From contig BFEA01000812.1 of NCBI GenBank assembly GCA_003427395.1, forward strand, positions 340,336 to 366,949: DNA of 26,614 bases, in the 5' to 3' direction. Positions 17,387 through 26,470 of this stretch are shown one piece after another. The notes under the pieces are model-generated. The model was not told the origin of the DNA, searched no databases, and worked only from the letters and a program-made list of their open reading frames with translations. Source of the stretch: Chara braunii. Lineage: Eukaryota > Streptophyta > Charophyceae > Charales > Characeae. Both the position numbers and the translations under genes were made by a program. The number at the start of each line of letters is the position of its first letter. Position 1 is the stretch's first letter.

Positions 17387-17842
17387 CTAGTAGCCCACTA
17401 CCCCTAGGAATTGCCTAACCTCCGTTATTGACTTTAGCGGCGACGGCCAGGTCATCAATTTTTTTAATTTTTCGGGGTCGGGCCTCCGCCCATCCTTGTC
17501 GCAAATGTAACCTAATATCTTGATTGACGACACGCCCCAGCGACTCTTAGTTTCGCTCACCGTAAGGTTGGCGTCGTCTAATTTTACAAGGACGTCCCTG
17601 ACATCTCTCATGTGGTCTACTACGAACTTTCTCACCCGGGGGAAGACCTCCGTCTCGTCCCGTTCAACCGACCCTTTTATCGGGAAGTCATCTAGGAAGA
17701 CCTCCACCTTCTCAGGTATGAACTCCTTGAGGACCGCAATCATGGCCCTCTGGAACACTGCCACGCCGTTCGTCCACCCCATTGGTACCACCATCATCTG
17801 GACCAGCCCTAGAGGCGTATGCATGGCGGTCATGTGCCTATC
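17387..17842 (-). pseudogene. pol: Ty3/gypsy reverse transcriptase palm/thumb
   Basis: Contains MHTPLGLVQMMVVPMGWTN (RT motif B region), the active-site motif VFLDDFPIKG and SIKILGYICDKDGRRPDPEK. It ends in EVRQFLGVVGY followed by TAG in place of the second Tyr of the highly conserved GYYR.FI. The metal-binding DD is present, with FLDD replacing the common YLDD or YVDD. The DFPIKG and MGWTN.VA.FQR features recall, from memory, the gypsy lineage common in fungi. It is one frame with 17,843-18,496. Confidence 0.9.
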
Positions 17843-18496
17843 TCAGTAGTCCAAAGGGATTTCATCATACCCCGAGAAGAGATCGCAAATCGAGTAGATC
17901 GAGCGACCTACTGATCCTTCCGCGAGTAGATCCGCTTCAGGTATGAAACCTACATCCCTTATGGTGACTGCGTTGGTTCTTTGGAGATTCTGAATCCACC
18001 TCAACTTGTTGCTACCACCCTTCCTCAGAAAGAACCATTCATTGGAGTAGGCACTCTCACAGGGCCCTGCAACGAACGTTCTGATTTTTTCCTTGATAAA
18101 GGCCACTATCTCCTTTTCCTTTTGAGCGTACTTCCATTGGGGTCTATCTTTCCAGGGCACGTGCGGAATCGTATGGATCCGGGCAGGCTTAGCGTACCTT
18201 GGGTCAATCCTCCCTCTTTCCGAGTCATCAAAGGCAATGGCCTTATCGCAGCCCCGTAGGGTCATTGCTACAAACTCCTTCTCTTTCTTCGTGAGATTTC
18301 CATCCCCTATATCCATCTTGGACAACCTATCGGTCGTAATTCTTTGTCCCTCATTTTCCTTTCTTTTTCGGATGATATCGGCGATCTCCTCCTCCAATAT
18401 CGAAGTTTCCCCCGTTCTATCCCGGCTGACCGCGGCGGGTTTCACTTTTTCCGCCACGGTTTTATGCTTCTTGATTCCGCCGGCTAGGGGGATTCC
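17843..18496 (-). pseudogene. pol: Ty3/gypsy reverse transcriptase fingers
   Basis: N-terminal half of RT. ARIHTIPHVPWKDRPQWKY, SAYSNEWFFLRKGGSNKLRW, NLQRTNAVTIRDVGFIPEAD and IYSICDLFSGYDEIPLDY are the standard fingers and motif A; the D of CDLFSGYDEI is the first catalytic Asp. The frame is open from just after a TGA at ~18,497 and overlaps the end of the Gag-protease frame by about 12 nt in the -1 register. It ends at TGA 17843-17845, immediately after IPLDY, and continues in frame on the other side. Confidence 0.9.
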
Positions 18497-20004
18497 TCAA
18501 AAAAAGACAGTCTCACACATCCACCGAACTCCTCCTCCTCGTCCTCCTTCCCATACCCTATCCTGTTGATCACAACCCTGTCCCAGACATCCTCGACCTC
18601 TAACCGGTCACCCGGGGGTTCCCCACCCGAAAGGAGTGCCTCTTCCAGACGGACTTGGCATACCCTCGACTGGGCCCCCTTCCGTCTAGGAATGTTGGTC
18701 CGGTTCCGTTCATCTTGTGCGTCCACGGTCTTTAGGACCACCCGGATTCCATCCGAACTTTGGATGGAGAGGGTCTGACTTCCATCAGGTAGGTCAACCA
18801 TGGTAGCGTGAACCTCGCTCAGCCAGGTTCTACCGAGGATCAACTCGGAGGAACACTCTTTTACCGAAAATATTGGGACCGAGACTTCAACGTCCACGAC
18901 CTCGATCACGGGGTTGTGACACACCCCCTCTACCGGTTGTAGCTTGTTATCCGCTACGACCATTGACATCGATACCCCCCTATCTATTTCCAATCCTAAC
19001 TCCCGGGCATTGAAGTCTCTACATACCGTGGACTCGGACCCATTGTCCACTAGAGCCCTCATCTTCTTTCCACTCACCACCGCTTGGAGCTGGCCGCTCC
19101 CTAATACATAGAACTTTTTGGCCTCCTCTCCCGAGAAGAAGTTAGTCCGCAGCTCCTCCATGGTGATTCGGGAGGACTGCACTTCTTCCTTGGCTGGACC
19201 ATCCCCCGGTACCATGGGTCCTCCGGCGAGCGGGACTCTCACTTTCTTCGTGATGCTTAGGAGTTCTTCCCTAGCGCTTTTGCTGGCTGCTACGTATTCC
19301 AGAAGCGTGCACTGCATATGCTGCATCAGGTTCCTCCGTAGGGGAGCTACCGTGTCTATCTCATCCAAGGTGCATTTCATTTCGAACTTTTTCGCCCCCC
19401 TCTTCCTAGACGATTTGGGTGAAGTGGGTTTCTCCTTCCTTTCCTCCACACCTTTGGCATCGGCCATCGGTTGGTCATCGTCGCCGCTCCTTCTTCCTCC
19501 ATCTTCCGCCACGCTCTCTTTGCCTTTAGACGTCTCGGCCCCAACCTGGGTTCTTACCCTTAGGCAAGGCCCCTCCTCTTCGGGCTGGGTTTCAACGAAC
19601 TTGATGCTGGACACCTGGGGTTCCCTAATGGACACGTCTCCTGATGATTCCTTTATTTGGACATGGGATGAGTTGGAGGTACCCCCAATCTCAGGCTTCT
19701 TCCCCGAACTTGCCTCCCGGAGGGCTATCCTCTTGTCCACATTCACCTTCATGGAGGGATAGAAGGAGACTGCCTCCCCGTTTTCCCCCCAAACTACCCA
19801 CTTATTCTCATTTAATTTCACCACCCCTAATCTCAAGGCTTCCGTAAGGTAAGGGCACTCTCGTTTGATATGACCCTCCTCATTACAGTAGACACACCCG
19901 GTTCGAGGCGGTGGGTTGTTACGGCGGGAAGCGACCTGAGGTGGCGCTCCCGTCGCCGCGGGAGGCCCGGGAGGCAGCGACGCTCTGGCCTGACTTACTT
20001 CCGG
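18484..20004 (-). CDS. gag-pro: Ty3/gypsy Gag nucleocapsid and aspartic protease
   Basis: Open for 507 codons between TGA 20005-20007 and TAG 18484-18486. A CCHC zinc knuckle, CVYCNEEGHIKREC (19855-19896), is the RNA-binding nucleocapsid. A long charged linker follows. The retropepsin-type protease has its catalytic Asp in MRALVDNGSESTV at 19045-19047; the usual D-S/T-G is D-N-G here. The matching second half contains SSELILGRTWLSEV. The tail is acidic (KEDEEEEFGG). This protease would cut the Gag-Pol polyprotein. Pol follows in the -1 frame. Confidence 0.85.
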   Translation of the reverse strand, partial: PEVSQARASLPPGPPAATGAPPQVASRRNNPPPRTGCVYCNEEGHIKRECPYLTEALRLGVVKLNENKWVVWGENGEAVSFYPSMKVNVDKRIALREASSGKKPEIGGTSNSSHVQIKESSGDVSIREPQVSSIKFVETQPEEEGPCLRVRTQVGAETSKGKESVAEDGGRRSGDDDQPMADAKGVEERKEKPTSPKSSRKRGAKKFEMKCTLDEIDTVAPLRRNLMQHMQCTLLEYVAASKSAREELLSITKKVRVPLAGGPMVPGDGPAKEEVQSSRITMEELRTNFFSGEEAKKFYVLGSGQLQAVVSGKKMRALVDNGSESTVCRDFNARELGLEIDRGVSMSMVVADNKLQPVEGVCHNPVIEVVDVEVSVPIFSVKECSSELILGRTWLSEVHATMVDLPDGSQTLSIQSSDGIRVVLKTVDAQDERNRTNIPRRKGAQSRVCQVRLEEALLSGGEPPGDRLEVEDVWDRVVINRIGYGKEDEEEEFGGCVRLSFFEESP

Positions 20005-20054
20005 TCAAACACCCATTGCCCTAGATTGGGGAGGGTCTCCCCATCTTCCGTCCC

Positions 20055-21215
20055 TCACATCCTTCCACCGGGAATTTCCCATTTCGAGGCCCGATTACGC
20101 CCGGCCTCTCGATCGGCCCTCCAGTTCACTTGGTTGTCGGATTCGGTCCACCGACCCGGGGGTCCTCCTCCCCAGCGTTGGGCGGGAGGCACCGGAGGCT
20201 GCCTTTCGTTGACACGAGGTCCTTCCCCCTTCTGGGAGCGCATACTCCGGAGCGCCATGTCTAGACTCTTCTTCATATATTCCCTCACGTCCACACCTCC
20301 TCCGGTGAAGACTACTTCGGCGACCCTTTCAAAATTAGCGGAATCCCTAGGGGCCATTTCGAGGACCTCCCTCCTCTTCTCCTCGGGTAGGTGCAACATG
20401 AACATCACGCACCTGTCGACCTCCGAAAGCATCCCTCTATCCACTAAGGCCTGGGACAAGCGTTTGAACCGTCGGGTAAAGGCCACCAGGCTCTCCTGCT
20501 CTCCTCTTGTCACCCGACGCAGCCCCTTTATCGTGGGGATCATATCATCGCATGCAAAGATCCTAAGCAGGCTGCTTTTGAACGTCTTCCACCTTCCATC
20601 AGACGGGTACACGACCCTAATAGCCTGGTCCAACTCCGGGTCCGAATGTTGAATGAAGTGGTCGATTCATTCTTTCTCCGAAAACTTCTTACGATAGGCA
20701 TAACTCTCCCATTTCTCCACGAATCCGGTCACATCCCTTTCGTTAAAGTAGAGCGACTCTAGCCCCAGGTTTACATCGTAGTAAGGGACTCTTCGATCGT
20801 CATATCGATGGAAGTAAGGTCCATCTGCAGGCCCATCTAGTGCTGGATCGTAAGGTTTGTACCAGGACGGGTCCAAATCCTCCATCCAGGGTCGATATCT
20901 CGGAGGTCCCCATGGTTCCTCCTCCCTGCGACCCCCATAACCTGGTTCTTCGCGTTCCCAGTGCATGGACTCCGGGGCCCTGCCCCCTCTCCATATATCT
21001 CCGGGTCCTCCCATATTCCTTCTTGCCGCCTCTTCTCGTACCCAAGGGGGCCCGACCTCCCTGCTTGCCCATCTTCGCGGTCCTCCCCCAATTTCGGTTG
21101 GTCGTCCGTCCCCAAGTTCTCTCCTCCTCGGGCCACCTTCCTCGCTCCTCCTTGGTGCCCAGCACCCAGTCCTGCCATGAGGGCACTCCTGCCCCTTGCC
21201 GATTCTCTCTTCCAC
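20055..21215 (-). pseudogene. gag: Ty3/gypsy Gag capsid
   Basis: Capsid-type Gag domain that would assemble the virus-like particle. The block LYFNERDVTGFVEKWESYAY, the interrupting TGA at 20667-20669, and then IDHFIQHSDPELDQAIRVVY, GLRRVTRGEQESLVAFTRRF, KRLSQALVDRGMLSEVDRC and MFMLHLPEEKRREVLEMAP match the order of the retrotransposon Gag domain. The upstream part is rich in Gly, Arg, Pro and Trp. The frame ends at TGA 20055-20057, and the zinc-knuckle frame takes over within a ~40-nt overlap, so an indel or frameshift lies at 20,055-20,095. Confidence 0.85.
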
Positions 21216-21899
21216 GTGGTCCGCCTGGTTTCGACAGGGACGCCCCTTGTGGCTTCGACCACCCTTTCTCTCATAGGGATACGTGGTTCCACCTTTCGGT
21301 GCAAACGCTCATCCGAGCTTGTGCGTGGTTCCGCAACTTTCTTCCCGATGGGTTCTTCCTGGCTTCTTAGGGCCCTGCCCATAGCCTCTGCCCCTTCGGC
21401 TGTCTTGCTCAACCTCGCCCCTAATTCGGCGTCTTCCTCGGCTCGCCCCATAGTGGCGGTCTTTGGAGATTGGGCTACCCCGTGTTCCACCACACTTTCC
21501 ATGCACCAGTTCTCAGTCGCTCTCCTCACTAGAGTCACTCCCTTGGCTGGTTGTTCCACTACTCTCCTCCGAGCCTCTTCCTTCTTTACTCGATCTTTGG
21601 GTCTCACTATCCCCTTCGGACTCCTCGCTAGTCACCGTCCACCAAGAGTCCCGCTGTTTCTTCTCCTCGCTAGCGGCCAGCGCAAGATTGGCAATCTCCA
21701 GGTCTGAGAAGCCCCTAATCCCTTCTTGCGCGCATCGCCTAATCAAGTCTCTATCCACTTCGCCGGCTTGTCCGGAGAACAGGGGTTTGATAAAATCGCC
21801 TACCAAAGCCCACCACTCAAAATCCGTGAGCTCTAAGAACTCCCAACACAGGGTGAATAGCCCGTGCCCCTTTTCTTCCCCTAAGGGATCCCCTTTTCA
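21216..21899 (-). pseudogene. gag: Gag N-terminal region, frameshifted
   Basis: Coding continues with GHGLFTLCWEFLELTDFEWW and ALVGDFIKPLFSGQAGEVDR from an open frame after TGA ~21,899. It passes through an acidic Ser/Glu-rich stretch to a stop at 21513. A second frame (20837-21607) then carries a charged segment (NWCMESVVEHGVAQSPKTAT and onward) before the capsid frame resumes at about 21,100-21,200. At least two frame changes are needed to read one protein. No named domain is recognised; long N-terminal extensions of this sort are element-specific. Confidence 0.55.
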
Positions 21900-21916
21900 A
21901 TTACTGACCCTCTAAT

Positions 21917-22186
21917 TTAGACTTTCCTCACAGCGGCAACGTCGGGGTAGAGCAATCGGTAGACCCAAGCAGGGATCTCCCAGGTCCAGCCGTGGGCAGC
22001 CTGCAGGACCTCCAACCGCCCTCGGTATTCAATCCTTTCTCTCTCTCGTCTTTCTGCCTCTCCCCCTCTCAGCCTTCTAAGTCGGTTTTGAGTTTTCTCC
22101 GCTATACTTAGAGGATCCTTCCCTTTCGCCAATTCCGTGACAAAGAACTGCCTGTCGTCGGGAGACAAATAGATCTCCTCTCTTCA
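21917..22186 (-). pseudogene. gag: Gag N-terminal region, second fragment
   Basis: An open segment reading LSPDDRQFFVTELAKGKDPL, an Arg/Glu-rich helix-like stretch, and HGWTWEIPAWVYRLLYPD, ending at TAA 21917-21919. Similar reading continues past the stop into the next fragment after a frame change near 21,900. The stretch between 22,187 and 22,380 carries stops in every frame I tried and is the most decayed part of gag. Confidence 0.5.
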
Positions 22187-22380
22187 CGTGCAGGTATCGT
22201 CCAGCGAGACTATCGAGAAACGGACCAATGTTTCTTGCCCCTATATTTCAAAGAATTATGTGGGGACCTCCCCTTCTTCCCCAATTCTAGGGAGGGTCAC
22301 TTCATACCTCGATCCCGTCTTCCAGGCCCGTTGCAAGGTTCCTATAGGGTCTCCCCTTTCGTACCTAATCATTGGCCAAC

Positions 22381-22857
22381 TTACCCTACCCGAGCCAATC
22401 TCTCCGCTGCCTCCATGAGCGAGCTCTCACACCTCCCTCGAGAGCCTTCGTCCTGCTCCCGTATCGTTCGACATAATGCTTGTTCATATTCACCCATCCT
22501 ATCCCAAAAATGCGCCTCTACTAGGTGCACCGGGGCCTCGAGTGGGTTTCCAAGCCACCTAGAGTCCTCTTCAAACCTTCCTTCGACCTCTGACATGGAC
22601 TCTCTCCACGTTCTAGAGAACAATACTCCTCTCGCCCCCCTAATAGCGATCGAAAACCTCGCTAAGGTAGTCCAGGACCTCCTTCTCCACAGGGTCAGTC
22701 GCCGGACCTCGACGAGGAAGCTCTTCTCGGCCCTAATCTCTTGGTCTTCTCCAAGGCCTGGGCCGAGATCCGCTATTCCTACTACCTCGACTGCCGGGCC
22801 GTCGTCCCTTGTCTCCAACTCCCAATCTATCGAGCTCGAGGCATAGGTGACTCTCAT
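22381..22857 (-). pseudogene. gag: Gag N-terminal region, third fragment
   Basis: 158 codons, acidic and Arg-rich (SSSIDWELETRDDGPAVEVV, SRTWRESMSEVEGRFEEDSR, VHLVEAHFWDRMGEYEQALC). It is adjacent to the initiating fragment, but in another frame, with the shift at about 22,855. No named domain. I link it to gag by position, strand and composition. Confidence 0.5.
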
Positions 22858-23054
22858 GCCTCTCCTCCCCCGAAGAGTAGCTCCTCTTTTAAGTCATCTA
22901 GTACCTTGATCACGACAGCCTCTAACAACTTGATCCTCCGCAAGGGTCCTAGCCTCGCCCTCCTTTCCTCTTCCCATCAAAGGGCCAATATCCAGCATAA
23001 CTCTGCCCTAACCCTTTATAAACCCACTAGTTCACCGATGTCGGGCTCACTCAT
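22858..23054 (-). pseudogene. gag: Gag start, two in-frame stops
   Basis: From ATG 23052-23054 the frame reads MSEPDIGELVGL, TAA (23016-23018), RVRAELCWILAL, TGA (22977-22979), then a basic and hydrophobic stretch ending LLEAVVIKVLDDLKEELLFG. The last part is a plausible coding helix, and the frame ends at a TGA just before the next fragment. I chose this ATG because it opens the series of gag-like frames; only ~75 bp separate it from the RT pseudogene to its right. No LTR or PBS fits in that gap. Confidence 0.45.
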
Positions 23055-23128
23055 GCCTCAAATTCCTCCGGCGGCACGCTATAGCTATCCGTATGAGATC
23101 CGACGGGTCTAACCCTTCTAACCCCGCC

Positions 23129-24790
23129 TCACAGATTTTGCCCAGGTATCTCCAGGTGATGGTAAGGGGTCAGATGAGCGTTCCCCGTATCCGCCAGTCT
23201 CATCATGGCATGCTACTCGTACTTGAAGAAATATATATCACACCAAATTGGGGAGCATGCTAATCCCTTAGGGATACCCCTCACCTGCCTCCACACGTGG
23301 TCTCTCATGCGTAGCACGCTTTTCGCAATGCACCATTCTGTGAGCCAATAGATATCCTCCTCTTTGAATAGTAATGAGCCCAATTCCTCCGGCTGTCCAG
23401 CGTCCGTCCACGAAGATCAAAAGATGCCATCTGCCCTTACCCTGATTCGTAGAGCATGACTCAAACTCCTCTCTCGCCGAACCTGCATTGCACACTGTAT
23501 GAAGAATATGACAACCGCAGCGAGACTGTCCTCCGAATCATCTGTGGGGATCGTCTTGAAGCACCTAGTGATATCGGCTGTGAAGAAAGAGTAGACCTCA
23601 GATGGGATATTCGCGCAGCACTCACCCACTGAGGCAATAGCCCACCATAGGTTAGACTTGACCTCATGCAGCTCCAAAACTTCCAGGCTCCTCTCCTGAC
23701 AGAACGCCTGCACTAAGGGAAGAAGGAAGGGCAGAAGGCAAGCGCAAAGTTTCGCAACAGGGAAGATGATCGTGTCGGCCATGTTCGTAATCCACCGGAA
23801 GGAGCCCTTGTGTACCTTGAACACCGTCATGAGATACGGGAGCGCCGCAGGGGCTGCGGGGAGAGCAGGCATAGCAAAAAGCTCTCCTCGTAGTCACGCA
23901 ATGACAGCATCAGGGCGAGCGGCGATGCTTGCGAATTCAAGGCCCGACAATCTCTGAAAGGCCAGTTTTCGTATGAAATTCTCGCATACGGAAGCCGGAG
24001 TGCTTGGAGCCTTGTTCGTTGGATATATGAGAAAGGGACCCGTTATGAACTCTATCTCCCGCTTGACGGCTGGGTGTTCAAAAGGTTCCGCGACTACGTG
24101 TCTGTGCGTTTCACGGTACTTCGTCATCTTCTCCTTCCCCTTCTTCAAGATGATTCTTCGTAAAAACGATTGCGTGAAGGCCGTGAGCTCGCGCAGCTTC
24201 ATTATCGATTCAAAGAGTGCGCCAAGAAAGGAGTCCAATTCGCTCAATGCCTCGTCCATGTCCAGTGCCATGCAGGGGATGTGGTTGAGACCGGAATTGA
24301 CTATGCCTTGGAGAAGCGGATTGTCCGTGATCGACGAATCCAGGGTGATGACGTGCGTACACCCTTCGTTCTCGAGCAACTTGATGGAGGTGTTGCTGCA
24401 CATGTCCTGGCACCTTCGTGGTCTTTACGGACATTGCTCTGGATCATAGCTCTCCATCCATTGTGTGACGTCAAATCTGCAAAACAGCTCCGCAGGTTTG
24501 CATAACCTAGAAGCAATTGCGCAGTTATAGGTCCATCCGATCCTAGTACGCTCCAGCCAGGTCGTCGTCTCATCTCCGAGTACCCTCTTCCGGACTTCAT
24601 TTATCATTCTCCTGATGGTTAGTGGTTCCATCACCGGCTGGTATACCTTACATGCAGGAAGTTCTCACACTCCGGCCTCTGCCTATTCCAAGACCTCCTG
24701 CTGTTTGGTAGGGTGATCAGCTGCCTTGGGGCGCTGATGTAGCCTACTGGATTCTGCACCCCGAATGTCACAAGAACAAGATATGGAGTG
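23129..24790 (-). pseudogene. Penelope-like reverse transcriptase, decayed and truncated
   Basis: One frame runs across the region with stops at 24683 (TAG), ~24,666 (TGA), 24425 (TAA), 23894 (TGA), 23417 (TGA), 23213 (TAG) and 23129 (TGA). Blocks in order: YNCAIASRLCKPAELFCRFD; DPEQCP with nearby Cys residues; THVITLDSSITDNPLLQGIV; NSGLNHIP; FLIYPTNKAPSTPASVCENF; LMTVFKVHKGSFRWITNMAD; YSFFTADITRCFKTIPTDDS; and VRGIPKGLACSPIWCDIYFF. The KVHKG, ADITRCFKTIP and GIPKGLACSP motifs correspond to the RT fingers, motif A and motif B of Penelope-like elements (known family features). The sequence stops before the YxDD catalytic motif, and no endonuclease is present. Family assignment is by motif order and memory. 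Confidence 0.65.
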
Positions 24791-24802
24791 CGTCAGGTGT
24801 GA

Positions 24803-25012
24803 CAAAAAAAGGCCGGAAGAAGGAGGGGAGTGAAGTAACGAAAGGGAGGAAAACAAAAACAGTAAAACAGAATCGGAAGAGAAGTTTTTTTTGAAGAAAA
24901 GACAAACGAGAGGAAAGCAGGAAGAAAAGACCGTAGAACAAGAAGAAGAAAAAGAAAAAGAAAAAGAAAAAAAGAAAAAAAGAAAAAAAGAAAAAAGAAA
25001 AAAAGTCACCCA
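24803..25012 (+). repeat. Polypurine tract (GA/AAAG-rich)
   Basis: About 210 bp, almost all A and G on the + strand, ending in tandem GAAAAA/GAAAAAAA units. The minus-strand frames through it, rich in Phe, Ser and Leu, follow from composition and are not credible genes. Confidence 0.85.
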
Positions 25013-25189
25013 TCTTCATCAGACTGGGTTAATTATGCTCGCGCAGGGCGTTTCCCGTAGGAGACAGTACCACCACCCCTTCCGCCCCTGTCACCCGCGT
25101 TCATTGTCTTTTTTCTTCCGTTGTGGGTCAGTGTCGATTGTGCGGAAGCCTCGGGGGAGAGGAGGATGACCGGAGGAGGGGTGAGACCC

Positions 25190-25519
25190 CTAATTACCAC
25201 GAATGGTTGCGCAGGGGGGGGAAGGGGGGAGGAGGGTGTTGAGGATCTCGTCGTCCGAGACGAAGTGGCGATGTGCGTCCCGCAGAGGCGAGTCATGTCT
25301 CCCGTCCGCCTGGCATCGCTGGCCACAGTAGTCGGTTGAAGATGGAGAGAACTGGGAAGAGGAGGAAGCAGAGGCAGCAAAAGCAGGGCACTGGTCATAA
25401 GGCGGAGGGGGAGGAGGAGGGGGAGGGGGAGAGGGAGGAGAAGAAGCAGCGGGAGGTGGGGCATTGGTCGCGGGCGAAACGCTATGGAAGTTAAGAGTCG
25501 TCTGACCCGGTATCTGCAC
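25190..25519 (-). CDS. Proline-rich hypothetical protein
   Basis: A 109-codon frame from ATG 25519, MQIPGQTTLNFHSVSPATNA, then a run of about ten prolines, a Ser/Ala-rich stretch and a short acidic DDEILNTLL. No domain is recognised. The proline run is encoded by GGA/GGG-rich repeat DNA, so simple sequence is a real alternative. It could be an exon of the gene on its right, which reads in the same direction. Confidence 0.25.
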   Translation of the reverse strand: MQIPGQTTLNFHSVSPATNAPPPAASSPPSPPPPPPPPPPYDQCPAFAASASSSSQFSPSSTDYCGQRCQADGRHDSPLRDAHRHFVSDDEILNTLLPPSPPCATIRGN

Positions 25520-25602
25520 ATCCCTGCCCCTTTTCTATGCCGCAGTTCGTGGGGAACTAAGTGGGATCCTTGGTGGTCTCTCGGAGATCCGAGTGGGGAA
25601 CA

Positions 25603-26470
25603 TCACCCACACAGTGTTGCGGGTATCGAGTAGCTCCAAAGGCAATCTTCTTTTAGAACGCCTTCCGCGTTCAGCCTGGCGTCGCCCGCGAGTTCCTTGA
25701 CGTAACCCATCATCAGGTCCTTGAGGAAGTGAACGTTGATGGCAGCAAGCATCCCATCTCTTCACGTGGTCCTAAGGTAGTGGATAAGCATCGAAGTCTT
25801 AACCTTTATCGAGGACATGTCCGGAAAAAGAAAGTCTGGGTGTGCTAACAAGAACCATATGACGTGATCGAACCATAGTGGGGTATCCCCGCAGTCCCTG
25901 TTCTTCTCTTNCTTGCATTTACACTTAAAGTAGGGTTTGCCCACGTTCCATACCTTTCTTAAGCTCCTGAGATCGGGTTTGTCCCGCTGCCTAATGCCCT
26001 TCTTCCACATCCCCGAGCTCGTTTGGCCACACTTATCCGGGTCTAATGCGCGCATGGGTGGGAATTTGAGATCCTGTGGGTCCAGTGGGCTAACCCTACA
26101 GCGGTACTTCAGTTTCCCTTTCACTATCAGTGCCCTGCATTCCTTGACTTGTGCGTCAGTGACATTTCCCAAAAATTGGAGTGCCCTAATGGAGATCGGT
26201 GCGAGGTGATTGTATGTGTCCATCTTCCAAATAGCATGCCGAAAGCGAGAGGATGTGCGTTCTACCGAGTACATGGAGGCGAGTGGAGCGAAGGCCGTGT
26301 ATTGGTCGCGTTCTGATGCAACCCCATCTTTTTTGTTGTTGTTGGGTGTGAGGGGAGGGTCCTGTATGGAGGCNGCAATGGCAGCGATTGCACGCTGCAT
26401 TTCCTCTCTTTCTTCTTCCCCGATCGCAAGATCGCCGCATCGTGACTTTTGGTCGTTCTGTGTGGCGGGG
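25603..26470 (-). pseudogene. Unrecognised cysteine-containing gene, partial
   Basis: Open from the N-gaps near 26,470 (SRCGDLAIGEEEREEMQRAI) to TGA 25762-25764, and in the same frame beyond it through AAINVHFLKDLMMGYVKELA to TGA 25603-25605. Conserved-looking blocks are HAIWKMDTYNHLAPISIRAL, GKLKYRCRVSPLDPQDLKF, PYFKCKCK with a nearby RDCGDTPLWF, and WFLLAHPDFLFPD. The CKCK and RDCG cysteines could bind metal. An N lies at 25,911, and its 5' end is missing. It may be a host gene, or the upstream part of the RT-bearing element next to it, which reads the same way. I do not recognise the family. Confidence 0.5.

Noticed and set aside
15242-24790. Alternative genetic code, from the many in-frame stops
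   Set aside because: All three stops occur, at sites where different residues are expected (for instance Tyr in GYYR), and genuine termini use the same codons.
24683-25019. Phe/Leu-rich membrane protein
   Set aside because: Direct translation of a polypurine tract on the opposite strand.
25033-25521. 162-aa minus-strand Leu/Pro frame
   Set aside because: It overlaps the better-looking 25190-25519 frame, and its Leu runs come from the same simple GGA/GGG repeat.
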